Source: VMCP01 sp964527775 (GTDB lineage: Bacteria > Bacteroidota > Bacteroidia > NS11-12g > UBA955). Taken from it: DNA of 64,000 nt. Shown piece by piece: positions 18,683-26,280 of this stretch (its first letter is position 1; every line of letters begins with the position of its first letter). The notes under the pieces were generated by a model. That model worked only from the letters and a program-made list of their open reading frames with translations, made no database searches and was not told the origin of the DNA. The stretch covers positions 1-64,000 of the forward strand of contig CAZGQS010000004.1 of NCBI GenBank assembly GCA_964527775.1, read 5' to 3'. Position numbers and translations under genes: made by a program.

Positions 18683-20197
18683 TTACCCGTGATTTTCAGG
18701 CCTCATCTGAGGGAAAAACAATACTTCTTGAATGGATGCTTGATTGGTGAGCATCATAGTCAATCTATCAATACCTACACCCAATCCGCTGGTTGGTGGC
18801 ATTCCGTATTCTAGGGCACGAATAAAGTCGTGATCCATGGCCATGGCCTCATCATCTCCTCGTTCTGCCAATACCAATTGCTCTTCAAAACGTTCTTTTT
18901 GGTCAATTGGATCATTCAACTCCGTGTAAGCATTTGCAATTTCTTTTCCGTTTACAAATAATTCGAATCGCTCTACCAAACCCGGTTTACTTCTATGTTT
19001 TTTGGTTAAAGGACTCATTTCTATAGGGTAATCGGTGATAAAGGTTGGTTGAATCAAATGCTTCTCAGCAGTAGCTCCAAAAATTTCATCAATCAACTTT
19101 CCATAACCCATTTTGGATGTTATTTCACAACCAATGCTCTTTGCAAAGTCTCCTAATTCTTGTTCTGTTTTGCCATCAATGTTGAATCCACTGTATTTCA
19201 AAATGGCTTCTGCCATGGTCAATCGCTGATATGGGCGTGCAAAACTGATTTCATTTTCTCCAACTACGGCAGTAGTAGTTCCATTGACGTCATTGGCACA
19301 TTTTTCAATCATTTCTTCAACAAAATCCATCATCCAATAGTAATCTTTGTAAGCTACATAGATTTCTAAACCGGTAAATTCAGGGTTATGGGTTCTGTCA
19401 ATACCTTCATTTCGGAAGTTTTTGGCAAATTCATAAACGCCATCAAACCCGCCTACTATCAACCTCTTCAAGTAAAGTTCATTGGCAATTCTCAAGTACA
19501 ATTTCATGTCAAGAGCATTGTGATGGGTTTCAAATGGACGTGCTGTAGCTCCGCCATGCACCGCCTGCAAGGTTGGGGTTTCAACTTCTAAATAACCGCG
19601 ATCATTGAAGGTGTTTCTCAATGATTGGATGATTCTGGTTCTCTTAAGGAATATTTCTTTGTGCTGAGGATTTACCACTAAATCCACATAACGCATTCTA
19701 TATCTTGCCTCAGGGTCAGTGAATGCATCAAACACAACTCCATCTTTTTCTTTGGGAAGAGGAAGCGGATTTAAGCACTTAGAAAGAAGCTTAAATGATT
19801 GTACATGCAGCGTAGTTTCTCCGGTTTGTGTGCTGAATACATATCCCTCGAAACCAAGTATGTCACCAATGTCGAGGAGTTTCTTGAATACCGTGTTGTA
19901 GAGTTCTTTGTCTTCTCCCGGACAAACTTCGTCTCTATTTATGTAGACTTGAATCTTGGAGGTACTATCTTGAATTACAGCAAAAGCGGCCTTACCCATG
20001 ATGCGTCTAGCCATCATTCTACCGGCTATTACGGTGTGTTTGAATTTCTCTGGATTCGAAGGAAATTCATTTTTGATTTCTTCGGCAGTGGTGTTTACCG
20101 GAAATAGTTCAGCTGGGTAGGGATCAATGCCCAATGCACGCAATTCGTCAAGCGATTGACGACGAAGCAGTTGTTGTTCGTTAAAAGAAGGTTCCAT
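18683..20197 (-). CDS. lysS: Lysyl-tRNA synthetase, class II
   Basis: Charges tRNA-Lys; 504 aa as expected. It has an N-terminal OB-fold anticodon-binding domain (residues ~55-160) and the class II catalytic core, with motif 2 in FRNEGIDRTHNPEFT and motif 3 in GLGVGIDRLTMML. A perfect promoter box (TAACTTTG, 20208-20215 on the minus strand) overlaps the stop codon of lspA and ends 10 bp before the ATG, so lysS can be transcribed independently of the upstream lspA-dksA-ileS genes. Confidence 0.97.
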   Translation of the reverse strand: MEPSFNEQQLLRRQSLDELRALGIDPYPAELFPVNTTAEEIKNEFPSNPEKFKHTVIAGRMMARRIMGKAAFAVIQDSTSKIQVYINRDEVCPGEDKELYNTVFKKLLDIGDILGFEGYVFSTQTGETTLHVQSFKLLSKCLNPLPLPKEKDGVVFDAFTDPEARYRMRYVDLVVNPQHKEIFLKRTRIIQSLRNTFNDRGYLEVETPTLQAVHGGATARPFETHHNALDMKLYLRIANELYLKRLIVGGFDGVYEFAKNFRNEGIDRTHNPEFTGLEIYVAYKDYYWMMDFVEEMIEKCANDVNGTTTAVVGENEISFARPYQRLTMAEAILKYSGFNIDGKTEQELGDFAKSIGCEITSKMGYGKLIDEIFGATAEKHLIQPTFITDYPIEMSPLTKKHRSKPGLVERFELFVNGKEIANAYTELNDPIDQKERFEEQLVLAERGDDEAMAMDHDFIRALEYGMPPTSGLGVGIDRLTMMLTNQASIQEVLFFPQMRPENHG

Positions 20198-20207
20198 GAA
20201 TCAGCTG

Positions 20208-20215
20208 CAAAGTTA
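20208..20215 (-). promoter_or_regulatory. Promoter -7 box of lysS, overlapping the lspA stop
   Basis: TAACTTTG on the minus strand; its TAA is also the lspA stop codon. The box ends 10 bp before the lysS ATG, giving an expected leader of only a few nucleotides. Confidence 0.65.
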
Positions 20216-20881
20216 ACCTTCAGAATCTTCTGATGAAGGATCTTTTGCTGCTTTTTTTGGAAAAACTATTTTTACCGATGGAAGTTCAAACTGATTTCGA
20301 GCAATTAATAGGGTTGCAACACCCACAGTGATACAGGCATCTGCGAAATTCCAGATAGGAGCGAAAAACACAAAATGTTCTCCGCCGCTGAATGGAATCC
20401 ATTCTGGCAAGACACCTTCCCAAAGAGGAGCATAGAACATATCAACAACATGGCCTTCAAACCAGCTTGCTACATACCCATTGATATCGTCAAAAATCAC
20501 TCCGTAAAAAACGGAATCTATGATGTTTCCAATAGCCCCAGTCAAGATTAATGAAATGGAAAAGATCAATCCAAACGGACTTTTTTCGCGAATCATGGCT
20601 TTGAGGTAGAAAAACCCGAAAATAGAAACGGCTATTCTGAAAAAAGTCAAAAATAGTTTCCCTACTTTCCCTCCTCCAAATAAGGTTATACCATAGGCCA
20701 TACCGTCATTTTCAATGAAATAAATCTTGAACCAATCACCCAATAATGGGTAAGTCTCTCCATAAACGAAATGGGTTTTTACGTATACTTTGATGATTTG
20801 ATCAATCAAAAGGCCAATAAAAACTACTGACAACGCAATTGTCCATGCCTTTTTAGGGGCTATATTGTTGAAAAACGACAT
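20213..20881 (-). CDS. lspA: Lipoprotein signal peptidase II
   Basis: Inner-membrane aspartyl protease that removes signal peptides from lipidated prolipoproteins. It is 222 aa, longer than the ~165 aa of E. coli but common in Bacteroidota because of an inserted periplasmic loop (around VFYGVIFDDINGYVASWFEGHVVDM). The two catalytic aspartates are visible in GAIGNIIDSV and NFADACITVG. Four hydrophobic segments fit the known topology. It lies 6 bp after a DksA-like gene in an ileS-dksA-lspA run that is a common arrangement in the phylum. Confidence 0.95.
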   Translation of the reverse strand: MSFFNNIAPKKAWTIALSVVFIGLLIDQIIKVYVKTHFVYGETYPLLGDWFKIYFIENDGMAYGITLFGGGKVGKLFLTFFRIAVSIFGFFYLKAMIREKSPFGLIFSISLILTGAIGNIIDSVFYGVIFDDINGYVASWFEGHVVDMFYAPLWEGVLPEWIPFSGGEHFVFFAPIWNFADACITVGVATLLIARNQFELPSVKIVFPKKAAKDPSSEDSEG

Positions 20882-20887
20882 ATAAAC

Positions 20888-21265
20888 TTACCTGCGATTT
20901 TTCGCCTCAACCGTTTCTGTAGTGTGAGGAACCACTCTCAATCTCTCAGCAGGAATCAATTTACCTGTAGTTTTACAAATGCCGTATGTTTTGTTGTGAA
21001 TTCTAACCATAGCAGCTTCCAAACTTTTAATAAATTTCAATTGATGGGCGGCCAATTGATTGATTTTTTCTTTTTCGGCTGTTTCAGCGCCATCATCAAG
21101 TGTTAAATAATTATTATTTGTTGAGTCTGTGCCGTTTTCGTTGCCTGATTTCAACTGACCTTGAAGAGTTTTGAATTCGTCTTTGGCTCTATCTAATTTA
21201 GCTTGAATCAAATTTTTGAATTCTTCTAATTCGTCGTCGTTGTAGCGTGTTTTTTCCTTTTCCAT
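20888..21265 (-). CDS. DksA/TraR-type RNA polymerase-binding protein without intact zinc finger
   Basis: A 125-aa protein with a long N-terminal coiled coil (residues ~1-90, charged, with DDGAETAEKEK at the tip region) and a C-terminal segment YGICKTTGKLIPAERLRVVP. This is the DksA/TraR layout, whose members enter the RNA polymerase secondary channel and tune initiation, often with ppGpp. Only the first of the four zinc cysteines remains; the second is Thr and the last pair is missing (HTTETVEA). The fold may therefore be zinc-free. It is embedded between ileS (11 bp upstream) and lspA. Confidence 0.85.
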   Translation of the reverse strand: MEKEKTRYNDDELEEFKNLIQAKLDRAKDEFKTLQGQLKSGNENGTDSTNNNYLTLDDGAETAEKEKINQLAAHQLKFIKSLEAAMVRIHNKTYGICKTTGKLIPAERLRVVPHTTETVEAKNRR

Positions 21266-21276
21266 GGTTTGAAAGA

Positions 21277-24200
21277 TTATGCTTTTTCGATATTTATAAA
21301 GACCTCTGTTTCATAAACATCGGTAGGGTGGGAACTGCAATTATCGTTGAATTCAATTTTTATTGCAAGTACTTCCTTACAAATATAATCGTAAAATGCT
21401 ACTATACTGTTAACAACATGCTCATCGGCTTTGTACTGAACGCTGATTTTATCAGTGACTTCAAAATCAGATTCTTTTCTAATATTTTGAATTCTATTCA
21501 CCAATTCGCGGGCAATACCTTCTTGCAAAAGGGGTTCAGAAATATGAATGTCAAGGGCAACAGTAATGTCGCCTTCATTCGCTACCAACCAACCTGGCAT
21601 GTCTTGTGCGCTAATCTCAACATCGGCAATGTTGATCTTTACATTTGCTAATTCAGGTAGATCTATGGCAACCTCTCCATTTTTCTCCAATTCTGCAATT
21701 TCAATTGGTCCGAACGCAGAAATCAACTCCGCAGCCTTTTTCATATGCGGCCCTAGCTGTTTTCCGAGGGACTTGAAATTGGGTTTGACTTTTTTAACCA
21801 GAAGCTGATTATCAGCGGCTAAGAATTCAATTTCTTTGACATTTACTTCAGACTTAATGATATCAGAAACGTTCACCAATTCTTCTCTCATTTTATCAGT
21901 CAGTGCAGGAATAAGAACCTTTTGAAGCGGTTGTCTTACTTTGATTTTTTCTTTTTTGCGAAGCGATAATACCAAAGAACACACTCGTTGTGCTTTTTCC
22001 ATCTGAGATTCAAGGAATGAATCAATGATCGCCGAATTATATTTGGGCCATTCGCTCAGATGAACGGATTGAATTTGTAAGTTTCTCGGTGTATTTAGTG
22101 CTTTAAATAACCATTCGGCAAAAAATGGTGCAACGGGCGACATTAACCTTGAAACAGTTTCTAAGCAAACAAAAAGCGTGTCGTACGCGGCTTGTTTTTC
22201 TTGGTTCATTTCGCCTTTCCAGAATCTGCGTCTTGAAAGTCTCACAAACCAGTTACTCAATTGTTCTCCCACAAATTCTTCGATGGCACGTGAAGCTCTG
22301 GTTGGATCATAATCATCCAAAGACTCTTCCACTTCTTTAACCAAAGAATGAAGTTTACTCAAAATCCAACGATCTAGTTCTGTGCGCTGATCTATAGCGA
22401 TTTCAGATTCTTCTGAATATTTGTAACTGTCTATGTTCGCATAAATTGCAAAGAAAGAATAGGTATTGTATAAGGTTCCCAAGAACTTTCTTTGAGATTC
22501 AACTACGCCCTCTAGGTCAAATTTTAGGTTATCCCAAGGCTGTGAGTTGGTAGACATGTACCATCTTACAGCGTCTGCGCCGTATTTATCAACTGTGGTA
22601 AAAGGATCAATAGCATTGCCCAATCGTTTGCTCATCTTGTTGCCGTGTTTATCGAGCACCAATCCGTTGGCAATGACATTCTTAAAGGTAACTTCGTCAA
22701 AAAGCATGACGCCCAATGCATGCAGAGTAAAGAACCAACCTCTGGTTTGATCAACTCCTTCGGCTATGAAATCAGCAGGGAAGTTCTTTTTGAATACATC
22801 TTCATTCTCAAAAGGCCAATGCCATTGGGCATATGGCATAGCTCCGCTGTCAAACCAAACATCTATGAGGTCTAATTCCCTTTTCATGGGTTTGCCAGTT
22901 GAACTAACCAAGGTTATTTCATCTACGAAAGGTCTATGTAGGTCAAAATTTGCGGTATCAACTGATTGGTTGAGTCCAAGTTGTTCGTTTGCTTTTGAAA
23001 TTTCGCGTACAAGTTCTTCCAAGCTTCCTATGCAAATTTCTTCTGTTTGGTCTTCAGTTCTCCAAATGGGCAGTGGGGTTCCCCAGTATCTCGATCTGCT
23101 CAAATTCCAATCAACGAGATTTTCAAGCCAATTACCAAATCGGCCTTCACCAGTACTTTTGGGCTTCCAATTGATGGTTTTATTCAATTCAACCATACGA
23201 TCTTTCACCGCAGTTGTTTTGATAAACCAACTTTCTAAGGGATAATATAATATAGGCTTATCGGTTCTCCAACAATGCGGATAAGAGTGTTCGTATTTTT
23301 CAACTTTGAACGCTTTATTTTCTGTTTTTAGTTTGATGGATATTCTTTCATCTACGCTTAAATACTTATCGCGGCCTTGTTTTTGCGCCTGTTCTAGTTT
23401 TTCAGCATCTGTCAAGTAAGCTTCTTTCACATATTCTCCTGCAAAATCAAGCACTTCTTCAACAAACTTCCCTTCTCTATTGACCAAAGTCAAACTACCA
23501 ATGCCGTTTTGTTTGGCAACTCTAAAGTCATCTGAACCAAAGCTCGGGGCAATGTGAACAATACCCGTACCGTCTTCTGTGCTTACAAAATCACCCAAAA
23601 TCACTCTAAATGCATCTCCATCTGTTGGCTGTGCATAAGGAAGAAGTTGTTCGTATAATTGTCCTTCAAGGTCTTTTCCGAGTTGAGTGTTTATTTTTTT
23701 CCAGGGGATGTTTTTATCTCCCTTGTTGAAGGCATTAAAATCACCATTTTCATTTTCTGCACTGAAATATTTGTTTACCAAGGCAGTAGCCAATGTGACC
23801 TTCACTGGATCACCGGTATAAGGATTGAATGTCTCGATGGTTGAATATTCAATTTTTGCACCCACAGCCAATGCCGTATTCGATGGAAGTGTCCAAGGAG
23901 TGGTTGTCCAAGCCAAGAAAAACTCATTGTCAGTACCTAATTTTTTAAATTGGGCAACAATGGTAGTATCTTTTACCATTTGGTAGGTGCCAGGTTGATT
24001 CAACTCATGTGAGCTCAAGCCCGTTCCCGCCGCAGGTGAAAACGGCTGAATGGTATGTCCTTTATATAACAAGCCCTTATCGTAGAGCTTTTTTAATAGG
24101 TTCCAAAGGGTTTCAATGTAGGAATTTTCATAGGTAACATAGGGATTATCAAGATCAACCCAGAAGCCAATTCTTTTGGTAAGGTCATCCCATTTATCTT

Positions 24201-24579
24201 TAAATTCCAATACATCCTTGCGGCATTCCTTATTATAATCTGCCACTGAGATTTTACTTCCAATATCATCTTTACGAATGCCCAAGCGTTTTTCTACTTG
24301 CAACTCAATGGGTAATCCGTGGGTGTCCCAGCCACCTTTACGTTCTACTCTATACCCTTGCAAGGTTTTATAACGACAAAAAATATCTTTCATGGCTCTC
24401 GCCATCACGTGATGAATACCGGGCATCCCATTGGCAGATGGCGGACCTTCGAAGAAGGTAAATGACTTATCTGCTGGGCGTGAATCTATGCTCTTTTGGA
24501 AGACTTTTTCATCTTCCCAGAACTTTAGGATTTCGCGCTCTATTTCAGGCCAATTCAGTTGTGATAGAGTAGAATACAT
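21277..24579 (-). CDS. ileS: Isoleucyl-tRNA synthetase
   Basis: Charges tRNA-Ile and edits valine; 1,100 aa, the length of the eukaryote-like IleS type also found in many Bacteroidota. The class I signatures are present: GPPSANGMPGIHH (HIGH-like motif) near residue 45-57 and NKMSKRLGNA (KMSKS-like). The inserted CP1 editing domain lies at roughly 190-420. The anticodon-binding and C-terminal domains complete the protein. A promoter box TATTTTTG (24597-24604, minus strand) precedes the ATG by 17 bp. It heads the ileS-dksA-lspA operon. Confidence 0.97.
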   Translation of the reverse strand: MYSTLSQLNWPEIEREILKFWEDEKVFQKSIDSRPADKSFTFFEGPPSANGMPGIHHVMARAMKDIFCRYKTLQGYRVERKGGWDTHGLPIELQVEKRLGIRKDDIGSKISVADYNKECRKDVLEFKDKWDDLTKRIGFWVDLDNPYVTYENSYIETLWNLLKKLYDKGLLYKGHTIQPFSPAAGTGLSSHELNQPGTYQMVKDTTIVAQFKKLGTDNEFFLAWTTTPWTLPSNTALAVGAKIEYSTIETFNPYTGDPVKVTLATALVNKYFSAENENGDFNAFNKGDKNIPWKKINTQLGKDLEGQLYEQLLPYAQPTDGDAFRVILGDFVSTEDGTGIVHIAPSFGSDDFRVAKQNGIGSLTLVNREGKFVEEVLDFAGEYVKEAYLTDAEKLEQAQKQGRDKYLSVDERISIKLKTENKAFKVEKYEHSYPHCWRTDKPILYYPLESWFIKTTAVKDRMVELNKTINWKPKSTGEGRFGNWLENLVDWNLSRSRYWGTPLPIWRTEDQTEEICIGSLEELVREISKANEQLGLNQSVDTANFDLHRPFVDEITLVSSTGKPMKRELDLIDVWFDSGAMPYAQWHWPFENEDVFKKNFPADFIAEGVDQTRGWFFTLHALGVMLFDEVTFKNVIANGLVLDKHGNKMSKRLGNAIDPFTTVDKYGADAVRWYMSTNSQPWDNLKFDLEGVVESQRKFLGTLYNTYSFFAIYANIDSYKYSEESEIAIDQRTELDRWILSKLHSLVKEVEESLDDYDPTRASRAIEEFVGEQLSNWFVRLSRRRFWKGEMNQEKQAAYDTLFVCLETVSRLMSPVAPFFAEWLFKALNTPRNLQIQSVHLSEWPKYNSAIIDSFLESQMEKAQRVCSLVLSLRKKEKIKVRQPLQKVLIPALTDKMREELVNVSDIIKSEVNVKEIEFLAADNQLLVKKVKPNFKSLGKQLGPHMKKAAELISAFGPIEIAELEKNGEVAIDLPELANVKINIADVEISAQDMPGWLVANEGDITVALDIHISEPLLQEGIARELVNRIQNIRKESDFEVTDKISVQYKADEHVVNSIVAFYDYICKEVLAIKIEFNDNCSSHPTDVYETEVFINIEKA

Positions 24580-24596
24580 GGAATTACGTAAAACTG

Positions 24597-24604
24597 CAAA
24601 AATA
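24597..24604 (-). promoter_or_regulatory. Promoter -7 box of ileS
   Basis: TATTTTTG on the minus strand, matching TAnnTTTG, 17 bp before the ATG. It lies about 20 bp beyond the terminator hairpin of the upstream gene, so it drives a separate transcript. Confidence 0.6.
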
Positions 24605-24624
24605 CGTGATTTTGACCCAAAAGA

Positions 24625-24651
24625 AAAGGCCGCTTATTTGAAGCGGCCTTT
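24625..24651 (-). terminator. Rho-independent terminator of the esterase-like gene
   Basis: Perfect 11-bp stem AAAGGCCGCTT / AAGCGGCCTTT around a 5-nt loop. Read on the minus strand the stem is followed by TCTTTT. It lies 36 bp after the stop of the esterase-like gene and just before the ileS promoter. Confidence 0.85.
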
Positions 24652-24686
24652 CGTTAAATTAATATTTTTTATTGATAATGAATCAG

Positions 24687-26228
24687 TTATTCAACCACCA
24701 ATTTGGTTGTGCCTGTTCCATTTTCAAATTGCATTGAAATCAAGTAAATACCAGCGGGTAAGTCTAAGGTATATTCGTTGTGATTTCCTGAAACCGCCAA
24801 CGTACGAACTTTTTGACCGTTGATGTTTCTGATTTCAGCACCCATCAAATTGTTGTTCTCCCAATTGTTATGCAATGTAAGGTGATTTTTTGCTGGGTTT
24901 GGAGCTACTGTTACGTTAGAAGCCCAGTTGATTTTATTGATGCCCACGCTTTCTACCAATCCCATAGCAACTGCCATACGTGGTGAGAAATAACGTTGAA
25001 GACTATCAATGAAAAGCAATGCACGATTTTTGCTCATAAAAGGATTAGTAGCTTTCGCACCCGCAAGAATAGCGTCAACTGGGTAGAATTGCTTAGGCAA
25101 CATTTTGATAGCGGCCGTATCCCACCACTCATAAGGACCTGAAGCATTTACCAATCCTACTATTGGATATAAACCATCAATTCCGTTGTTCACTTTGTTA
25201 ATAGCACGGGTGTAGTCATCCATTACTTTGCCTTTGAACACATCGTTGTTTCCAAAATTGTCAGCACGTTCCATAACATCATATCCTCCAGAAACCTCAA
25301 CTACTTGAAGAGTAGTACCAGGAACGTTTACCATACCTGTAGTATATGGAGCGAATGGATCGTTTACAGAATGAGACCACAACATAGGAATTTCACCTTT
25401 TTCCAACCAAGAAGAATCGCCCAATGCACCACCAATTTGGAAGGCAATTTTAGCGTCATCAGAAGAGTGACCAGGAGTGTTTACAAAGTTGAAAGGACCA
25501 CCTTGAGGAGTTGGAACCGTGATTCCACCGTAACCATAACGGTCACCCCAAATAGCATCCATAACCATGGCTTGACCATTGCTTGGGTTTCTAAATTTAT
25601 CAATAACAATCTCACTTTGACGATCTAACGCAGCGTAAGCTGAGGTGATGTAAGAACCTGTTCCTTGTCCACCAACGCAATATTTAGTGGTATCAATGCT
25701 AAAAGTATTGCCAAAAGCAGATACGTTTTCTTTCCACCAACGAATGCATGAGTGTAGGTCTTGCACGCCTTTATAAGCAGCGTTAATGATGGTGCTACGA
25801 CGAACGTTTTCGTCTAATGAGCGAGGATCCCAACCTTGACGGTAAGCAATAGAAGCCACTACATAACCTTTACGAGCAAACTCATAACACATTTCTACAG
25901 TTGCGCTATCATCTTTGTAACCTGTAGGAGTATTGTTGATGTAACGTGGCAAGAAGCTACCTGTGTGAAGATAAATAATCAACGGACGATTGGTTGATCC
26001 ATCAGTAGGAGCGTAAACATCCATTTTCAATGATTCTAACATGAATTGTGGGCCAGCTTTAGTGGTATCCAAATCACCATAAAGAACCGTGTAATTTTGG
26101 GCATAAGTAACATTTTTTGTTACCGTAATTTTTGAACGATCGATGACGTTGTCAACGAAGCGAATTTGAGCCGAAATGCTTGAAATACAAGCTAAAGCAA
26201 ACGACCCAACAAGTAATAATTTTCTCAT
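24687..26228 (-). CDS. Secreted esterase-like alpha/beta-hydrolase with T9SS domain, nucleophile missing
   Basis: A 513-aa exported protein. A signal peptide (MRKLLLVGSFALACISSISA) is followed by an alpha/beta-hydrolase domain of the carboxylesterase type: PLIIYLHTGSFLP as the oxyanion-hole strand, FARKGYVVASIAYRQGW, and the nucleophile-elbow position at VGGQGTGS near residues 186-192. The normal serine (as in GGDSAGG) is Gly at about residue 189. The acid position looks preserved in HSVNDPFAP. Residues ~430-513 form a T9SS type A sorting domain (VAPNPAKNHLTLH, GAEIRNINGQKV). It may be a catalytically dead binding protein or use another residue. Transcription ends at the hairpin 24625-24651. 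Confidence 0.83.
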   Translation of the reverse strand: MRKLLLVGSFALACISSISAQIRFVDNVIDRSKITVTKNVTYAQNYTVLYGDLDTTKAGPQFMLESLKMDVYAPTDGSTNRPLIIYLHTGSFLPRYINNTPTGYKDDSATVEMCYEFARKGYVVASIAYRQGWDPRSLDENVRRSTIINAAYKGVQDLHSCIRWWKENVSAFGNTFSIDTTKYCVGGQGTGSYITSAYAALDRQSEIVIDKFRNPSNGQAMVMDAIWGDRYGYGGITVPTPQGGPFNFVNTPGHSSDDAKIAFQIGGALGDSSWLEKGEIPMLWSHSVNDPFAPYTTGMVNVPGTTLQVVEVSGGYDVMERADNFGNNDVFKGKVMDDYTRAINKVNNGIDGLYPIVGLVNASGPYEWWDTAAIKMLPKQFYPVDAILAGAKATNPFMSKNRALLFIDSLQRYFSPRMAVAMGLVESVGINKINWASNVTVAPNPAKNHLTLHNNWENNNLMGAEIRNINGQKVRTLAVSGNHNEYTLDLPAGIYLISMQFENGTGTTKLVVE

Positions 26229-26280
26229 ATTCTAGTTTAGTTTTAAACGAAATTAATAAAATAAATGATTATTTCTTCAT

